From the NCBI GenBank assembly GCA_963722175.1, contig CAVRKA010000003.1, positions 372,001 through 436,000 on the forward strand: a stretch of DNA of 64,000 bases, read 5' to 3'. The notes beneath the pieces were generated by a model, which saw nothing but the letters and a program-made list of their open reading frames with translations, had not been told where the DNA came from and ran no database searches. Below are positions 8,652-17,574 of the stretch, piece by piece. Positions within the stretch are counted from its first letter, which is position 1. The number at the start of each line of letters is the position of its first letter. The DNA is from WHSW01 sp963722175 (GTDB lineage Bacteria > Actinomycetota > Thermoleophilia > Solirubrobacterales > 70-9). A program made the translations under genes and the position numbers.

Positions 8652-9542
8652 ATGAAGCGCGCTCCGCTCGTACTTGCTCTCGCCGCTGCCCTCGCCCTCG
8701 CCCCAGGTGCCGGGGCCGCTCCGTTCGCCGGACAGGTCGAGATCGGCGGCGGTCGCAGCCTCTACATGGAATGCGAGGGCCGCGGCTCTCCGACCGTCCT
8801 GCTCGAGGCCGGGCTGCGCAGCCGCGGCGCCTACTGGAGCGTCAAGCTGGACCCCGATCAGCCGGTGACGGTCTTCGGCGCGATCTCGAGGCTGACGCGC
8901 GTCTGCGAGTACGACCGGCCCGGAACCACGCTCGGAACGGACGAGTTCAGCCGCAGCACTCCGGTCCCGCAGCCGCGCACGGCCGGCGATGCCGTTCGCG
9001 ACCTGCGCGCCCTGCTGACGGCGGGGCCGATCGCGGGGCCGGTCGTGCTCGCCGGCCACTCGACCGGAGGGCTGATCGTGCGCATGTACGCGAGCCGGTA
9101 CCCCCGCCGCGTCGCGGGGCTGGTCCAGATCGAGGCCCTGAACGAGTGGATCAAGCCGCGGATGACGCCCGCCGACTGGGCCGCCTTCGACTCGCTGAAC
9201 GTGGTCCCGCCCCCGGGGATCGAGGGCTACGCCGACCTCGAGACGATCGACTTCGACCGTAGCTTCCAGCAGCTGAGGCGGATCAAACGCCGCGCCCCGC
9301 TCGACCAGGGGCTCCCCTATTCGGTCGTCTCGCGCGGGGTGCCGACCGCCTACCCGCCCGAGCTCGGGACCGGGTTCGCGCTCGACGCCGAGAGCGCCTG
9401 GAGCTTCGGCCAGTACAAGCTCGCCGGCCTATTGCCCGGCACCCTGCACCTGCTCGCCCAGCACAGCGGTCACTACGTGATGTTCGACCAGCCCAGGGTC
9501 GCGATCACGGCGATCAGGCGGGTGCTCTTCGAGACCGGCTAG
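8652..9542 (+). CDS. Exported alpha/beta hydrolase
   Basis: The 296-residue protein has a signal peptide (MKRAPLVLALAAALALAPG, cut near residue 24) and an alpha/beta-hydrolase fold. The nucleophile elbow is GHSTGG with Ser137, a Cys- and Gly-rich oxyanion region precedes it, and the C-terminal catalytic histidine is in QHSGHYVMFDQP. The substrate is unknown. It runs toward mraY, and only 6 bases separate the two stop codons, with no terminator between them. Confidence 0.82.
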   Translation: MKRAPLVLALAAALALAPGAGAAPFAGQVEIGGGRSLYMECEGRGSPTVLLEAGLRSRGAYWSVKLDPDQPVTVFGAISRLTRVCEYDRPGTTLGTDEFSRSTPVPQPRTAGDAVRDLRALLTAGPIAGPVVLAGHSTGGLIVRMYASRYPRRVAGLVQIEALNEWIKPRMTPADWAAFDSLNVVPPPGIEGYADLETIDFDRSFQQLRRIKRRAPLDQGLPYSVVSRGVPTAYPPELGTGFALDAESAWSFGQYKLAGLLPGTLHLLAQHSGHYVMFDQPRVAITAIRRVLFETG

Positions 9543-9548
9543 GGCGGA

Positions 9549-10571
9549 CTAGGGCCCGATGCTGTTCTGGTACAGCACGTAGCCGATCCCGCTGCAGACC
9601 GCGGCGACGATCCAGAAGCGGAGCATGATCTTGGTCTCCGACCAGGCCAGCAGCTCGAAGTGGTGGTGGACGGGGGCCATCAGCAGGACCCGGCGGCGGA
9701 ACATCTTGAAGCTGATCACCTGCACGGCGACCGAGAGCGCCTCGATCACGAAGATCCCCCCGACGATGACCAGCAGCAGCTCGGTTTTGGTCATCACCGC
9801 GAAGGCGCCGATCGCACCCCCGAGCCCGAGCGAGCCCGTGTCGCCCATGAAGATCGAGGCTGGGAAGGCGTTGAACCACAGGAAGCCGATCGAAGCGCCG
9901 ACGAAGCATGCGGCGAGGATCGCGAGGTCGGCCTGGCCGTTCGTGATCGTGATGGCCATGTAGGCGAGCAGGACGATCCCGCACGACCCGGCGGCCAGCC
10001 CGTCGAGGCCGTCCGTGAGGTTGACGGCGTTGGAGGCCCCGGCGACGACGAGGAACACGAACAGCAGGTAGGGCACCGGACCGAGGTAGATGGTGGTGTC
10101 GAAGATCCGCGACTCCAGGGTCGGCCGGAGGCCGAGCTGGTCGTAGGCGACCCACCACAGGGCCAGGGCGATCGCGATCTGGCCGAGCAGCTTGTAGCGA
10201 GCCGAGAGCCCGAGCGAGCGCCGCTTCGAGATCTTCGTGAAGTCGTCGGCGAAGCCGAGCACCGCGCACCCGAGGGCGACCCCGAGCACCGCGAGGCTCG
10301 CCGTGTCGCGGTCCGACAGCACCAGGTACGGGACCGCGATCGCGAGGAAGAGGATCAGGCCGCCCATCGTCGGGGTGCCGGCCTTCGCGTGGTGCTCCTG
10401 CGGACCGTCCTCGCGAATCTGCTGGCCGAACTCACGCACGCGCAGGAAGTCGATGAACTTCGGGCCGAGGAAGATCGTGATCAGCATCGCCGCCATTCCC
10501 GCGATCAGCACCTGCCCGCGGTCGATCGCAGTCGATGCGATCTCCCCGATCTGGACGCCGGCAGTGATCAA
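9549..10571 (-). CDS. mraY: Phospho-N-acetylmuramoyl-pentapeptide-transferase MraY
   Basis: MraY moves phospho-MurNAc-pentapeptide from UDP to undecaprenyl phosphate, giving lipid I. Ten hydrophobic segments and the family signatures are present: AKAGTPTMGGL, the aspartates in GFADDFTKI, NLTDGLDGLA, and the histidine motif MAPVHHHFE. I choose a TTG start at 10571 that overlaps the murF stop (TTGA) and gives 340 residues; the conserved first helix begins soon after. It is the last gene of the first half of the split dcw cluster. Confidence 0.95.
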   Translation of the reverse strand: MITAGVQIGEIASTAIDRGQVLIAGMAAMLITIFLGPKFIDFLRVREFGQQIREDGPQEHHAKAGTPTMGGLILFLAIAVPYLVLSDRDTASLAVLGVALGCAVLGFADDFTKISKRRSLGLSARYKLLGQIAIALALWWVAYDQLGLRPTLESRIFDTTIYLGPVPYLLFVFLVVAGASNAVNLTDGLDGLAAGSCGIVLLAYMAITITNGQADLAILAACFVGASIGFLWFNAFPASIFMGDTGSLGLGGAIGAFAVMTKTELLLVIVGGIFVIEALSVAVQVISFKMFRRRVLLMAPVHHHFELLAWSETKIMLRFWIVAAVCSGIGYVLYQNSIGP

Positions 10572-11932
10572 CCGTCGACCCTGCCCAGCCGCGCCACCAC
10601 ACCGTCCGTGAACTCCTCGAGGCCGACGGAGCGCGAGCCCTTGACGAGGATCGCGTCCCCCGGCTCGAGAAATCCGACGACGAGCTCGACCGCGGCCTGC
10701 GGGTCGGCCACCCACTCGTCGGGGGCGTAATCGTGGGCGAGCTTGCCGACGCCGACGATCGCGTCGATCCCGAGCTCGCGCGCGTGCGCGGCCGCCTGGC
10801 GATGATAGGAGGGCGCCTCCGGGCCGAGCTCGGCCATCCCGCCGAGGACCGCGATTCGCCGGCCGTTCGCCTCCAGGGCGGCGAGGTGGTCGAGCGCCGC
10901 CTTCATCGAGATCGGGTTGGCGTTGTAGCAGTCGTTGACGAGCACGGCGCCTGCGGGCAGGTGGACCAGCTCGCCCCGCAGCCGCGAGAAGGATATGTCC
11001 GCCGCCCGACGAGCCATCGGCTCGACCGGCTGGCCGAGGGCGACGCCGATCGCGACCGCGCACGCGGTGTTGGTCAGATTGTGCGCGCCGGTGAACGGAA
11101 GCGTGAGCCTGACCACGCCCACCGGGGTGACGATCGTCGCTCCGGTCCGGTCCTCGGCCATCTGGTGGTGACGAACGAACACGTCGCCGCCCGAGCCGAA
11201 GGTCACGGTCTCGAGCTCGTCGGCGAGGTGCGGCTCGAGCGCCTCATCGTCGGCGGGAACGACGGCACGCCCGCCGGGGGCGAGGCCGGCGAGGATCTCG
11301 GCCTTCGCCTCGACGATCGCCTCGAAGGTGCCGAGCAGCTCCAGGTGGACGGGGCCGACGTTGGTGATCGCGGCGACATCGGGCTCGGCGATCGCGCAGA
11401 GCTCGGCGATCTGGCCCATCCCGCGCATCGCCATCTCGAGCACCAGGACATCGGTCTCCGGCGGCGCCGACAGGATCGCCAGCGGCAGCCCGATCTCCGT
11501 GTTGTAGTTCTCCGGGCTGGCGTGCACGCGGCCGCCGAGCAGCGCCCGCGCGATGTCCTTGACGGTCGTCTTCCCGGTCGAGCCGGTGATCGCCGCCACC
11601 GGCGCGCCGAGCTCCCGGCGCCAGGCCCGCGCGAGCCGCTGGAGGGCGGCGAGCGGATCGGCGGTCGCGAACACCCAACCGGGCGCGGCGTCGGCGGCGA
11701 GCGCCAGCGCGCGCCGCTTGGGCGCAACGACCACTCCCCAGGCCCCGGCGGCGAGCGCCGCGGCGGCGTGCTCACCGCCGTCGGCGGTCGCGCCGCGGAG
11801 GCCGAAGAACAGATCGCCGGGCTTGATTCGTCGCGAGTCGATCGCCGCCCGCTCGGGGCGCCTGCCAGGACCCTCGCCGACGATCTCCCCCTCGATCGCG
11901 GCGGCGATCCGCTCGGGCGCGAGCTCGATCAC
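10568..11932 (-). CDS. murF: UDP-MurNAc-tripeptide--D-alanyl-D-alanine ligase MurF
   Basis: MurF completes the stem peptide by adding D-Ala-D-Ala. The 454-residue protein has the N-terminal UDP-binding domain with IDSRRIKPGDLFFGLRG, the ATP loop GSTGKT at residues 117-122, and the late motif LVNDCYNANPISMKAAL. The ATG overlaps the murE stop by 4 bases and its own stop overlaps the mraY start, which fits coupled translation. Confidence 0.96.
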   Translation of the reverse strand: MIELAPERIAAAIEGEIVGEGPGRRPERAAIDSRRIKPGDLFFGLRGATADGGEHAAAALAAGAWGVVVAPKRRALALAADAAPGWVFATADPLAALQRLARAWRRELGAPVAAITGSTGKTTVKDIARALLGGRVHASPENYNTEIGLPLAILSAPPETDVLVLEMAMRGMGQIAELCAIAEPDVAAITNVGPVHLELLGTFEAIVEAKAEILAGLAPGGRAVVPADDEALEPHLADELETVTFGSGGDVFVRHHQMAEDRTGATIVTPVGVVRLTLPFTGAHNLTNTACAVAIGVALGQPVEPMARRAADISFSRLRGELVHLPAGAVLVNDCYNANPISMKAALDHLAALEANGRRIAVLGGMAELGPEAPSYHRQAAAHARELGIDAIVGVGKLAHDYAPDEWVADPQAAVELVVGFLEPGDAILVKGSRSVGLEEFTDGVVARLGRVDG

Positions 11933-13404
11933 GGATTGAGGGCCGCGAGGGCGAGCAGCTCGTCGCGGGTCACGTCGCGGTCGTCGAAGGGGATCTTGCG
12001 CCCGTGCTCGAACTCCTGTCCCGTCTCGTGGCCCTTGCCGGCGATCACGACCGTGTCGTTCGGCTCCGCGGTCGCCAGTGCCAGCGCGATCGCGGCGCGG
12101 CGGTCCGGCTCGACCTCGATCCTGGCCCCGCCCCCGCCCATCCCCTCGCGGATCTCGGCGATGATCGCCTCCGGCTCCTCGGAGCGGGGATTGTCGGACG
12201 TGACCACCGCCAGGTCCGCGAGCCGGTCGGAGGTGGCGCCCATCAGCGGGCGCTTGTCACGGTCACGGTCGCCGCCACACCCGAAGACGCAGATCAGTCG
12301 CCCGTCGGCGGCAGTGATCTGGCGCGCGGCGACGAGGACGTTCTCGAGTGCCTCGGGGGTGTGTGCGTAGTCGATCAGGACCGCGAACGGCTGGCCCTCG
12401 TCGACCGGCTCGAAGCGGCCGGGGACGCGAGCGGCGTCGGCGAGCGCCGCGACCGTCTCGCCGAGGCCGATCCCGACCGCGGTCGCGCAGGCGATCGCAC
12501 AGAGCGCGTTCTCGACGTTGAACCGGCCCGGCAGGGGAAGCACGACCTCGACCTCCTCCGGCGCCGCGATCAGGCGAAACCGCGACCCGGAGGCGTCGAA
12601 GTGGAGGTCGGTCGCACGCAGGTCGGCGCGCTCGTCGCCGGAGGCCGAGAACGTGATCGCATCGAACTCGGCCGCCAGCTTGTCGCCATAGGCGTCGTCG
12701 AGGTTGGTGACCAGGCGGTCGGCGCGCTCGCCCTCGAACAGGCGCCGCTTGGCGAGGAAGTAGTCCTCCATGTCGGCGTGGAAGTCGAGGTGGTCCTGGG
12801 TCAGGTTGGTGAAGGCACCGACCGCGAACCGGATCCCGTCGGCGCGGCTGAGGCTGAGCGCGTGCGAGGAGACCTCCATCGCGCAGGCGCGGTCGCCGGC
12901 GTCGGCCATCCGCCGGAAGGTGCGCTGCAGGTCGATCGCCTCCGGCGTGGTGCGCTCGACCTCCTCGTCAACGCCGCCGACGATCCGCTTCACGGTTCCG
13001 AGCAGGCCCGTCTGAACGCCGTTGCGCTCGAGGATGTGCCGGACCAGGAACGCCGTCGTCGTCTTCCCGTTCGTGCCGGTGATCCCGATCACCCGCAGCT
13101 CCGCGGTCGGGTCGCCGAACAGCCGAACGGCGGCGTGCGCCATCGCCGCCCGGGCGTCACCGACGATCGCCTGGACGACGAACGGCTCGAGCTCCAGCTC
13201 GCGCTCGGCGACGACCGCGGTCGCGCCCGCCTGCACCGCCAACGGCGCGAACTCGTGGCCGTCGGCCGTAAAGCCGGGAATTGCGAAGAACAGCGTTCCG
13301 GGACCCGCCTCGCGGCTGTCGTAGACGAGGCCGGAGATCTCGGTCTCCGCGTCGCCCTTGATCTCGACCACGTCGGTTCCGGCGAGCAGCTCTCGAAGCT
13401 CCAT
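11929..13404 (-). CDS. murE: UDP-MurNAc-dipeptide--meso-diaminopimelate ligase MurE
   Basis: MurE adds the third stem residue. The ATP loop GTNGKT is at residues 110-115. The specificity motif DNPR (residues 404-407) marks a meso-diaminopimelate enzyme rather than an L-lysine one, so the wall is of the DAP type. YAHTPEAL and GCGGDRDRDKRPLM are also present. The protein is complete at 491 residues. About 24 bases separate it from ftsI. Confidence 0.97.
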   Translation of the reverse strand: MELRELLAGTDVVEIKGDAETEISGLVYDSREAGPGTLFFAIPGFTADGHEFAPLAVQAGATAVVAERELELEPFVVQAIVGDARAAMAHAAVRLFGDPTAELRVIGITGTNGKTTTAFLVRHILERNGVQTGLLGTVKRIVGGVDEEVERTTPEAIDLQRTFRRMADAGDRACAMEVSSHALSLSRADGIRFAVGAFTNLTQDHLDFHADMEDYFLAKRRLFEGERADRLVTNLDDAYGDKLAAEFDAITFSASGDERADLRATDLHFDASGSRFRLIAAPEEVEVVLPLPGRFNVENALCAIACATAVGIGLGETVAALADAARVPGRFEPVDEGQPFAVLIDYAHTPEALENVLVAARQITAADGRLICVFGCGGDRDRDKRPLMGATSDRLADLAVVTSDNPRSEEPEAIIAEIREGMGGGGARIEVEPDRRAAIALALATAEPNDTVVIAGKGHETGQEFEHGRKIPFDDRDVTRDELLALAALNP

Positions 13405-13428
13405 CGCCGCCGATTCTAGGAACCGGAC

Positions 13429-15096
13429 CTACTGTTGTGGAATGCGCAGGTAGGGGAGCGCGAACTTGGCGATCTCGCCGAAGGCGGGAGCCGCCACGGT
13501 CCCGCCGTAGTAGTTGCCGCCCTTCGGCGTGTCGACGACCACCGCGACAAGCAGCTGCGGGTCCCTGGCGGGGGCGAACCCGACGAACGAGGCGACGAAG
13601 TCGGTCTCCGAGTAGGTCCCGGTCTCAGGGTCGACCTTCTGCGCCGTGCCGGTCTTGCCGGCGAGCGTGTAGCCGGGGACGTGCACCTCCTGGGCGGTAC
13701 CGCCCGCCGCGAAGACGCCCTCGAGCATCTCGCGCAGGTTGGCGGAGTCCTTGCGGTTGATCACCCGCTTCCCGAGGTCCGCCGGGACCGGCTCGCCGTC
13801 CTCGGAGAGGATGAGCTGCGGGGTCCGCAGGACGCCCCCGTTGGCGATCGCCGCGTAGCCGGCGGCCATCTGCACCGGCGTCACCGACAACCCCTGGCCG
13901 ATCGGCAGGTTGCCCATCGTCGAGCCGGAGTAGTCCTCGACCGGAATCACGATCCCCTGCTCCTCGCCCGGGAACTGGACCCCGGTCGGCTTGCCGAACC
14001 CGAAGCGGCGGATCCAATGGTCGAAGTCCTCCGCGCCGAGCTCGAGCCCGATCTTGACGGCGCCGATGTTCGACGAGTACTTGAGGATGTCGGCGACCGA
14101 GAGGGTGCCGTAGCCGACGCCCTCGTGCGCCTCCTCGATCACCCGGTCGGCGACCTGGATCGACGGCGGGAGCTCGAACATCGTCGTCGGCGTCACCAGG
14201 CCCTGCTCGAGGGCACCGGCGACCGTGAAGGCCTTGAAGGTCGAGCCCGGCTCGTAGGTGAACCCGGTGGCCATGTTGCCGAGTGCGTCGGGGGCGGCGC
14301 CGCTGGGATCGGAGGGATCCACGCCAGGCCAGTTGGCCATCGCCAGGATCTGGGAGTTCCGCGGGTCCATGACGATCGCCGTCGCGCCGTCGGGCTGGAA
14401 GGTCTGGCCGACCTCGGTGAGGATGCGCTCCGTCTCGGCTTGGAGGCTCGCGTCCAGGGTCAGCTTCAGGTCGGCGCCGGTGGACGCGGCGGCGATCGTG
14501 TCGCGCTCGAGCTCGTCGCCGAGCGCGTCGCGGGTCACCTCGCGCTCGCCGTCGTCGCCGTGCAGGAGGCCGTCCTCGGTGGACTCGAGCCCGGTCAGGC
14601 CCTGGTTGTCGATCCCGACCGTGCCGATCACCTGGCCTGCGAGCTCGCCCTGCGGATAGATGCGGCGGCTGTCGGGGAGCATCCCGATCCCGGGCAGGTC
14701 GAGCTCGCGGACCTTGTCCGCGTCGACGAGATCGACCTTCCGGGCGAGGTAGGCGAAGCCGGACTCGCGGTCGGCAAGGCTCTCGAGGATCTGATCCTGG
14801 TCGATGTCGAGCGCCTTGCCGAGCTTGTGCGCGGTCGCCGCCGGGTCCTCGACCTGGTACGGCGTCGCGAACACCGTTTCCGCATCCTCGGAGACGGCGA
14901 GCTCACGGCCGGTGCGGTCGTAGATCGTGCCCCGCGAGCCCGGTACCTCGACCGTCTCGACCTGCTGGTTCTGCGCCTCGGCGCTGAGCCTGCCTCCCGT
15001 AACTCCCTGGACCCAGACGGCGCGGATCAGGACGAGGCAGAGGAGGAGAACGAACGCCGCGAACAGCAGACCGACGCGACGGTCGATCAGGTTCAC
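13429..15096 (-). CDS. ftsI: Penicillin-binding protein, septal transpeptidase FtsI (PBP3 type)
   Basis: This class B penicillin-binding protein cross-links septal peptidoglycan with FtsW. An N-terminal membrane anchor (residues about 9-30) is followed by the dimerisation domain and the transpeptidase domain. The active site is S285-T-F-K288, with SSN at 341-343 and KTG at 481-483. No PASTA domain follows; the protein ends at 555 residues. The ATG overlaps the stop of the upstream FtsL-like gene. Confidence 0.95.
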   Translation of the reverse strand: MNLIDRRVGLLFAAFVLLLCLVLIRAVWVQGVTGGRLSAEAQNQQVETVEVPGSRGTIYDRTGRELAVSEDAETVFATPYQVEDPAATAHKLGKALDIDQDQILESLADRESGFAYLARKVDLVDADKVRELDLPGIGMLPDSRRIYPQGELAGQVIGTVGIDNQGLTGLESTEDGLLHGDDGEREVTRDALGDELERDTIAAASTGADLKLTLDASLQAETERILTEVGQTFQPDGATAIVMDPRNSQILAMANWPGVDPSDPSGAAPDALGNMATGFTYEPGSTFKAFTVAGALEQGLVTPTTMFELPPSIQVADRVIEEAHEGVGYGTLSVADILKYSSNIGAVKIGLELGAEDFDHWIRRFGFGKPTGVQFPGEEQGIVIPVEDYSGSTMGNLPIGQGLSVTPVQMAAGYAAIANGGVLRTPQLILSEDGEPVPADLGKRVINRKDSANLREMLEGVFAAGGTAQEVHVPGYTLAGKTGTAQKVDPETGTYSETDFVASFVGFAPARDPQLLVAVVVDTPKGGNYYGGTVAAPAFGEIAKFALPYLRIPQQ

Positions 15097-15860
15097 GGGG
15101 CGCCGACCGCTCCCGCGGTGGTCACCTCGGTTGCGGGCGGAGCCGTGGTCTCGGGCGGAGCCGTGGTCTCGACCGGCGCGACCGCCGGCTCGGTCGTCGC
15201 CACTGCGGGCTCGGCGACCGCCGGGTCGGTCGTCGCCGGCGGGACTGTGGCTGTCGCGGGATCCACAGGCACGGTCGCCGGGTCGACCGGCGCCTCGACG
15301 ACCGCGGTCTCCACGGGCACCTCGGCGACCGTGGACTCGGCGACGGTCAGCTCACCGTTGCGAAGCCGCTTCGCGGCCGTCTCCGCGTCGCCGGCCGAAG
15401 TGCGGACGTAGCCGATCGAGCCCGCGCCCGGCATCACCAGCCCGAGGTTCGCGGCGACCTGCTGGATTTCGGAGTTCGAGAGCTTGCCGGCGATCCCCGC
15501 CCGCAGCGCCGAGTTCTGGCGCCGCAGCGAATCGGCGGCCTGGCCGGCGTTGCTCGACGAGGCGCTGAAGCTGAGCGCGAACACGTTGAGGCCGACGATC
15601 CCGACCAGCAGCGTGCCCAGCAGCCCGATCCACAGCCGGCCCCGGGTCAGCCAGACGAACAGCCCCGAGTCGGCGATCCCGCCGACCGCGCCGGCCGCGG
15701 CGGCGACCGGGACGAAGCCGGTGATCGGGGTGTGGCCGTTGCGCCGGCGCTTCGCGGTCGCGGTCGCGGGCCGGCTGCGGGGCGGCTTGCGCGGCGCGCT
15801 GCGCCGCGGTGCAACCCGCCTCGCCGGTGCCGAAGTCCTCGCTGTCGCCGTCGCCGCCAT
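15093..15860 (-). CDS. FtsL-like bitopic division protein with Pro/Thr/Val-rich tail
   Basis: The position between rsmH and ftsI and the architecture indicate an FtsL equivalent: a basic cytoplasmic N-terminus of about 70 residues, one strong membrane segment (LWIGLLGTLLVGIVGLNVFA), then a short coiled-coil region (SLRRQNSALRAGIAGKLSN). FtsL sequences diverge greatly, so the call rests on context. After the coiled coil the protein has about 90 residues rich in Pro, Thr, Val and Ala in short repeats, which is unusual for FtsL and is probably an extracytoplasmic linker. The DNA there is correspondingly repetitive (15116-15300). Confidence 0.75.
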   Translation of the reverse strand: MAATATARTSAPARRVAPRRSAPRKPPRSRPATATAKRRRNGHTPITGFVPVAAAAGAVGGIADSGLFVWLTRGRLWIGLLGTLLVGIVGLNVFALSFSASSSNAGQAADSLRRQNSALRAGIAGKLSNSEIQQVAANLGLVMPGAGSIGYVRTSAGDAETAAKRLRNGELTVAESTVAEVPVETAVVEAPVDPATVPVDPATATVPPATTDPAVAEPAVATTEPAVAPVETTAPPETTAPPATEVTTAGAVGAP

Positions 15861-15863
15861 TGA

Positions 15864-16850
15864 TTACCTCCGCGGGTTTTCGTCGGTTATGCGGGGACTT
15901 CCTGCGTCGCCGAGCTTTCGCGCTGCCCGCAGCCGCGCCGAGCTCGAGCGCGGATTGCGCTCGATCTCGGCCTCCGTCGCCTTCACGGCGCGCTTCGCGA
16001 GCAGCTCGGCCTCGGGCTCGTGGCCGCAGACGCAGACCGGGATCTCGGGCGGGCAGATGCAGCCGCGCGCGCGCACGGCGAGGAACCGCTTCACGCGCCG
16101 GTCCTCGAGCGAATGGAACGAGATCGCCCCGATGCGACCGCCCTCGGCGAGCATTCCCCAGCCGCCGGCCAGGCCCCGATCGAGCGAGTCGAGCTCGCCG
16201 TTGACGGCGATCCGGACCGCCTGGAAGGTTCGCTTCGCGGGGTGGCCGCGGCCGAAGCGGTAGGCGGGCGGGACCGCGGCGCGGATCGCCTCGACCAGGT
16301 CCGAGGTGGTCTCGAGCGGCCGGCGGCGGACGATCTCGGCGGCGATCGAGCGCGCGTAGCGCTCCTCGCCGAACTCGCGGATCACGAGCTCGAGACGCCG
16401 GGTCGGCCACTCGTTGACAACCTCGAGCGCGCTCAGGGGCTGACCCGGGTCCATGCGCATGTCGAGCGGCGCGTCGTAGGAGTACGAGAAGCCCCGGTCC
16501 CAGTTGTCGAGCTGGAGCGAGGAGATCCCGAGGTCCATGATCAAGACGTCGGGACGCAGGCCGTCGTCGGCGAGCCGTTCGAGCACGTCGGCGAAGTCGC
16601 CGGGTTCGAATCGCGCCTCGCAGCCGAGCTCCGGCTCGACCTCGGCGAAGCGCTCGGCCGCGGCCGGGTCGCGGTCGATCGCGACCAGCATCCCGGTCGG
16701 GCCGATCCGGTCGGCCGCGAGGCGGGCGTGCCCACCGCCGCCGAAGGTGCAGTCGACGACCAGGTCGCCGGGACCCGGATCGACGAGCGAGATCAGCTCG
16801 GGCGCGAGGACTGGGACATGCTCGGCGGGCATGTAGGTGAGTGTGGCCAT
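15864..16850 (-). CDS. rsmH: 16S rRNA (cytosine1402-N4)-methyltransferase RsmH (MraW)
   Basis: RsmH methylates C1402 of 16S rRNA using S-adenosylmethionine. The SAM motif VDCTFGGGGHA is near residue 33, and ISSLQLDNWDRGFSY and SFHSLEDRRVKRF are family hallmarks. A zinc-type cysteine cluster (CICPPEIPVCVCGH) lies near the C-terminus. The start ATG comes one base after the mraZ stop. A second ATG seven codons later (MPAEHVPVL) fits the family start equally well. Confidence 0.96.
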   Translation of the reverse strand: MATLTYMPAEHVPVLAPELISLVDPGPGDLVVDCTFGGGGHARLAADRIGPTGMLVAIDRDPAAAERFAEVEPELGCEARFEPGDFADVLERLADDGLRPDVLIMDLGISSLQLDNWDRGFSYSYDAPLDMRMDPGQPLSALEVVNEWPTRRLELVIREFGEERYARSIAAEIVRRRPLETTSDLVEAIRAAVPPAYRFGRGHPAKRTFQAVRIAVNGELDSLDRGLAGGWGMLAEGGRIGAISFHSLEDRRVKRFLAVRARGCICPPEIPVCVCGHEPEAELLAKRAVKATEAEIERNPRSSSARLRAARKLGDAGSPRITDENPRR

Positions 16851-16851
16851 C

Positions 16852-17286
16852 TCAGGCCGAGAGCTCCTCGGCGAGCTGGTCCGCCTGGTCGTCCAGCTCG
16901 GCGTAGTGCTCGGCCCAGCGGTCGGGGTTCCAGAGCTCGATGTGGTCGCCGACCCCGACGACCATGCAGGGACCGGTGAGCCCGGCGTGCTCGATCAGGT
17001 GCCCGGCGAGGCGCACCCGGCCCGCGGAGTCGAGCGCCTCGTCCGAGGCCGAGGCGTTGAAGCGGCGGTACATCATCCGCCCCTTGCGCCCCAGCCGGTT
17101 GAGGTCGGCGAGAAAGCGGGCGCTCCAGTCGTCATAACCCTGCGGCGAGAAGACCTCGACGCAGGGGTCGAGGCCGGCGACGAGAACGACTCCCTCCGAC
17201 AGCGGACCGCGCCAGCGCGCCGGGATCGTGAGCCGGTCCTTGGCGTCGAGGCTGTGTTCGTGCTGCCCGCGGAAGGCTGGTGACAT
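16852..17286 (-). CDS. mraZ: Transcriptional regulator MraZ
   Basis: MraZ is the DNA-binding regulator that heads most dcw clusters and generally represses its own operon. The 144-residue protein has two AbrB-like halves with the paired signatures LDAKDRLTIPARWR and LDSAGRVRLAGHL. The start ATG at 17286 gives the conserved opening FRGQHEHSLD. The cognate operator pattern lies 87-111 bases upstream. Confidence 0.95.
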   Translation of the reverse strand: MSPAFRGQHEHSLDAKDRLTIPARWRGPLSEGVVLVAGLDPCVEVFSPQGYDDWSARFLADLNRLGRKGRMMYRRFNASASDEALDSAGRVRLAGHLIEHAGLTGPCMVVGVGDHIELWNPDRWAEHYAELDDQADQLAEELSA

Positions 17287-17372
17287 GAAGAAAGGACCGA
17301 GCGAGAAAGATCTGGACCGGAGTGGCGAGGTGGGAGGAACCTCACCACCCCGGTCCCTGGGTCAACTGGTTG

Positions 17373-17397
17373 GGCCACGCTAACCCACTCTGCCCCA
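17373..17397 (-). promoter_or_regulatory. MraZ-type operator of the dcw cluster
   Basis: Read on the minus strand there are three pentamers, TGGGG, TGGGT and TGGCC, each separated by exactly 5 bases (10-base period). Direct TGGGN repeats with 5-base spacers are the known MraZ site in E. coli. A possible -35 TTGCAA begins just upstream, so MraZ bound here would cover the promoter. The third pentamer is imperfect. Confidence 0.7.
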
Positions 17398-17544
17398 CTT
17401 TGCAACACGATCACCGCTGGGGATTGGAACCGATCCGTCGGACGGACTTGCTACCGGCGGCGGTCGGGCGCGTTTTTCCGCATCGGGATGCGACTTTCGG
17501 CCGTCCGCGGTCCCCCCGCCGCGGGTCCGCGCGGCCCCTTCAGC

Positions 17545-17567
17545 TGCAAGCACGCTTGCACTAGGGT
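17545..17567 (+). promoter_or_regulatory. Inverted repeat and -10 box before the gene at 17575
   Basis: A 16-base palindrome (arms TGCAAGC and GCTTGCA, spacer AC) at 17545-17560 is followed by TAGGGT at 17562-17567, 7 bases before the ATG. The palindrome could be a regulator site overlapping the core promoter. No regulator gene is next to it. The rest of the 17287-17574 intergenic stretch holds only the MraZ operator. Confidence 0.45.
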
Positions 17568-17574
17568 GCGCGCC

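Noticed and set aside
5323..9548. Mobile genomic island interrupting the dcw cluster
   Set aside because: No integrase, transposase, direct repeats or base-composition change are visible. Only the 22-bp palindrome hints at past mobility.
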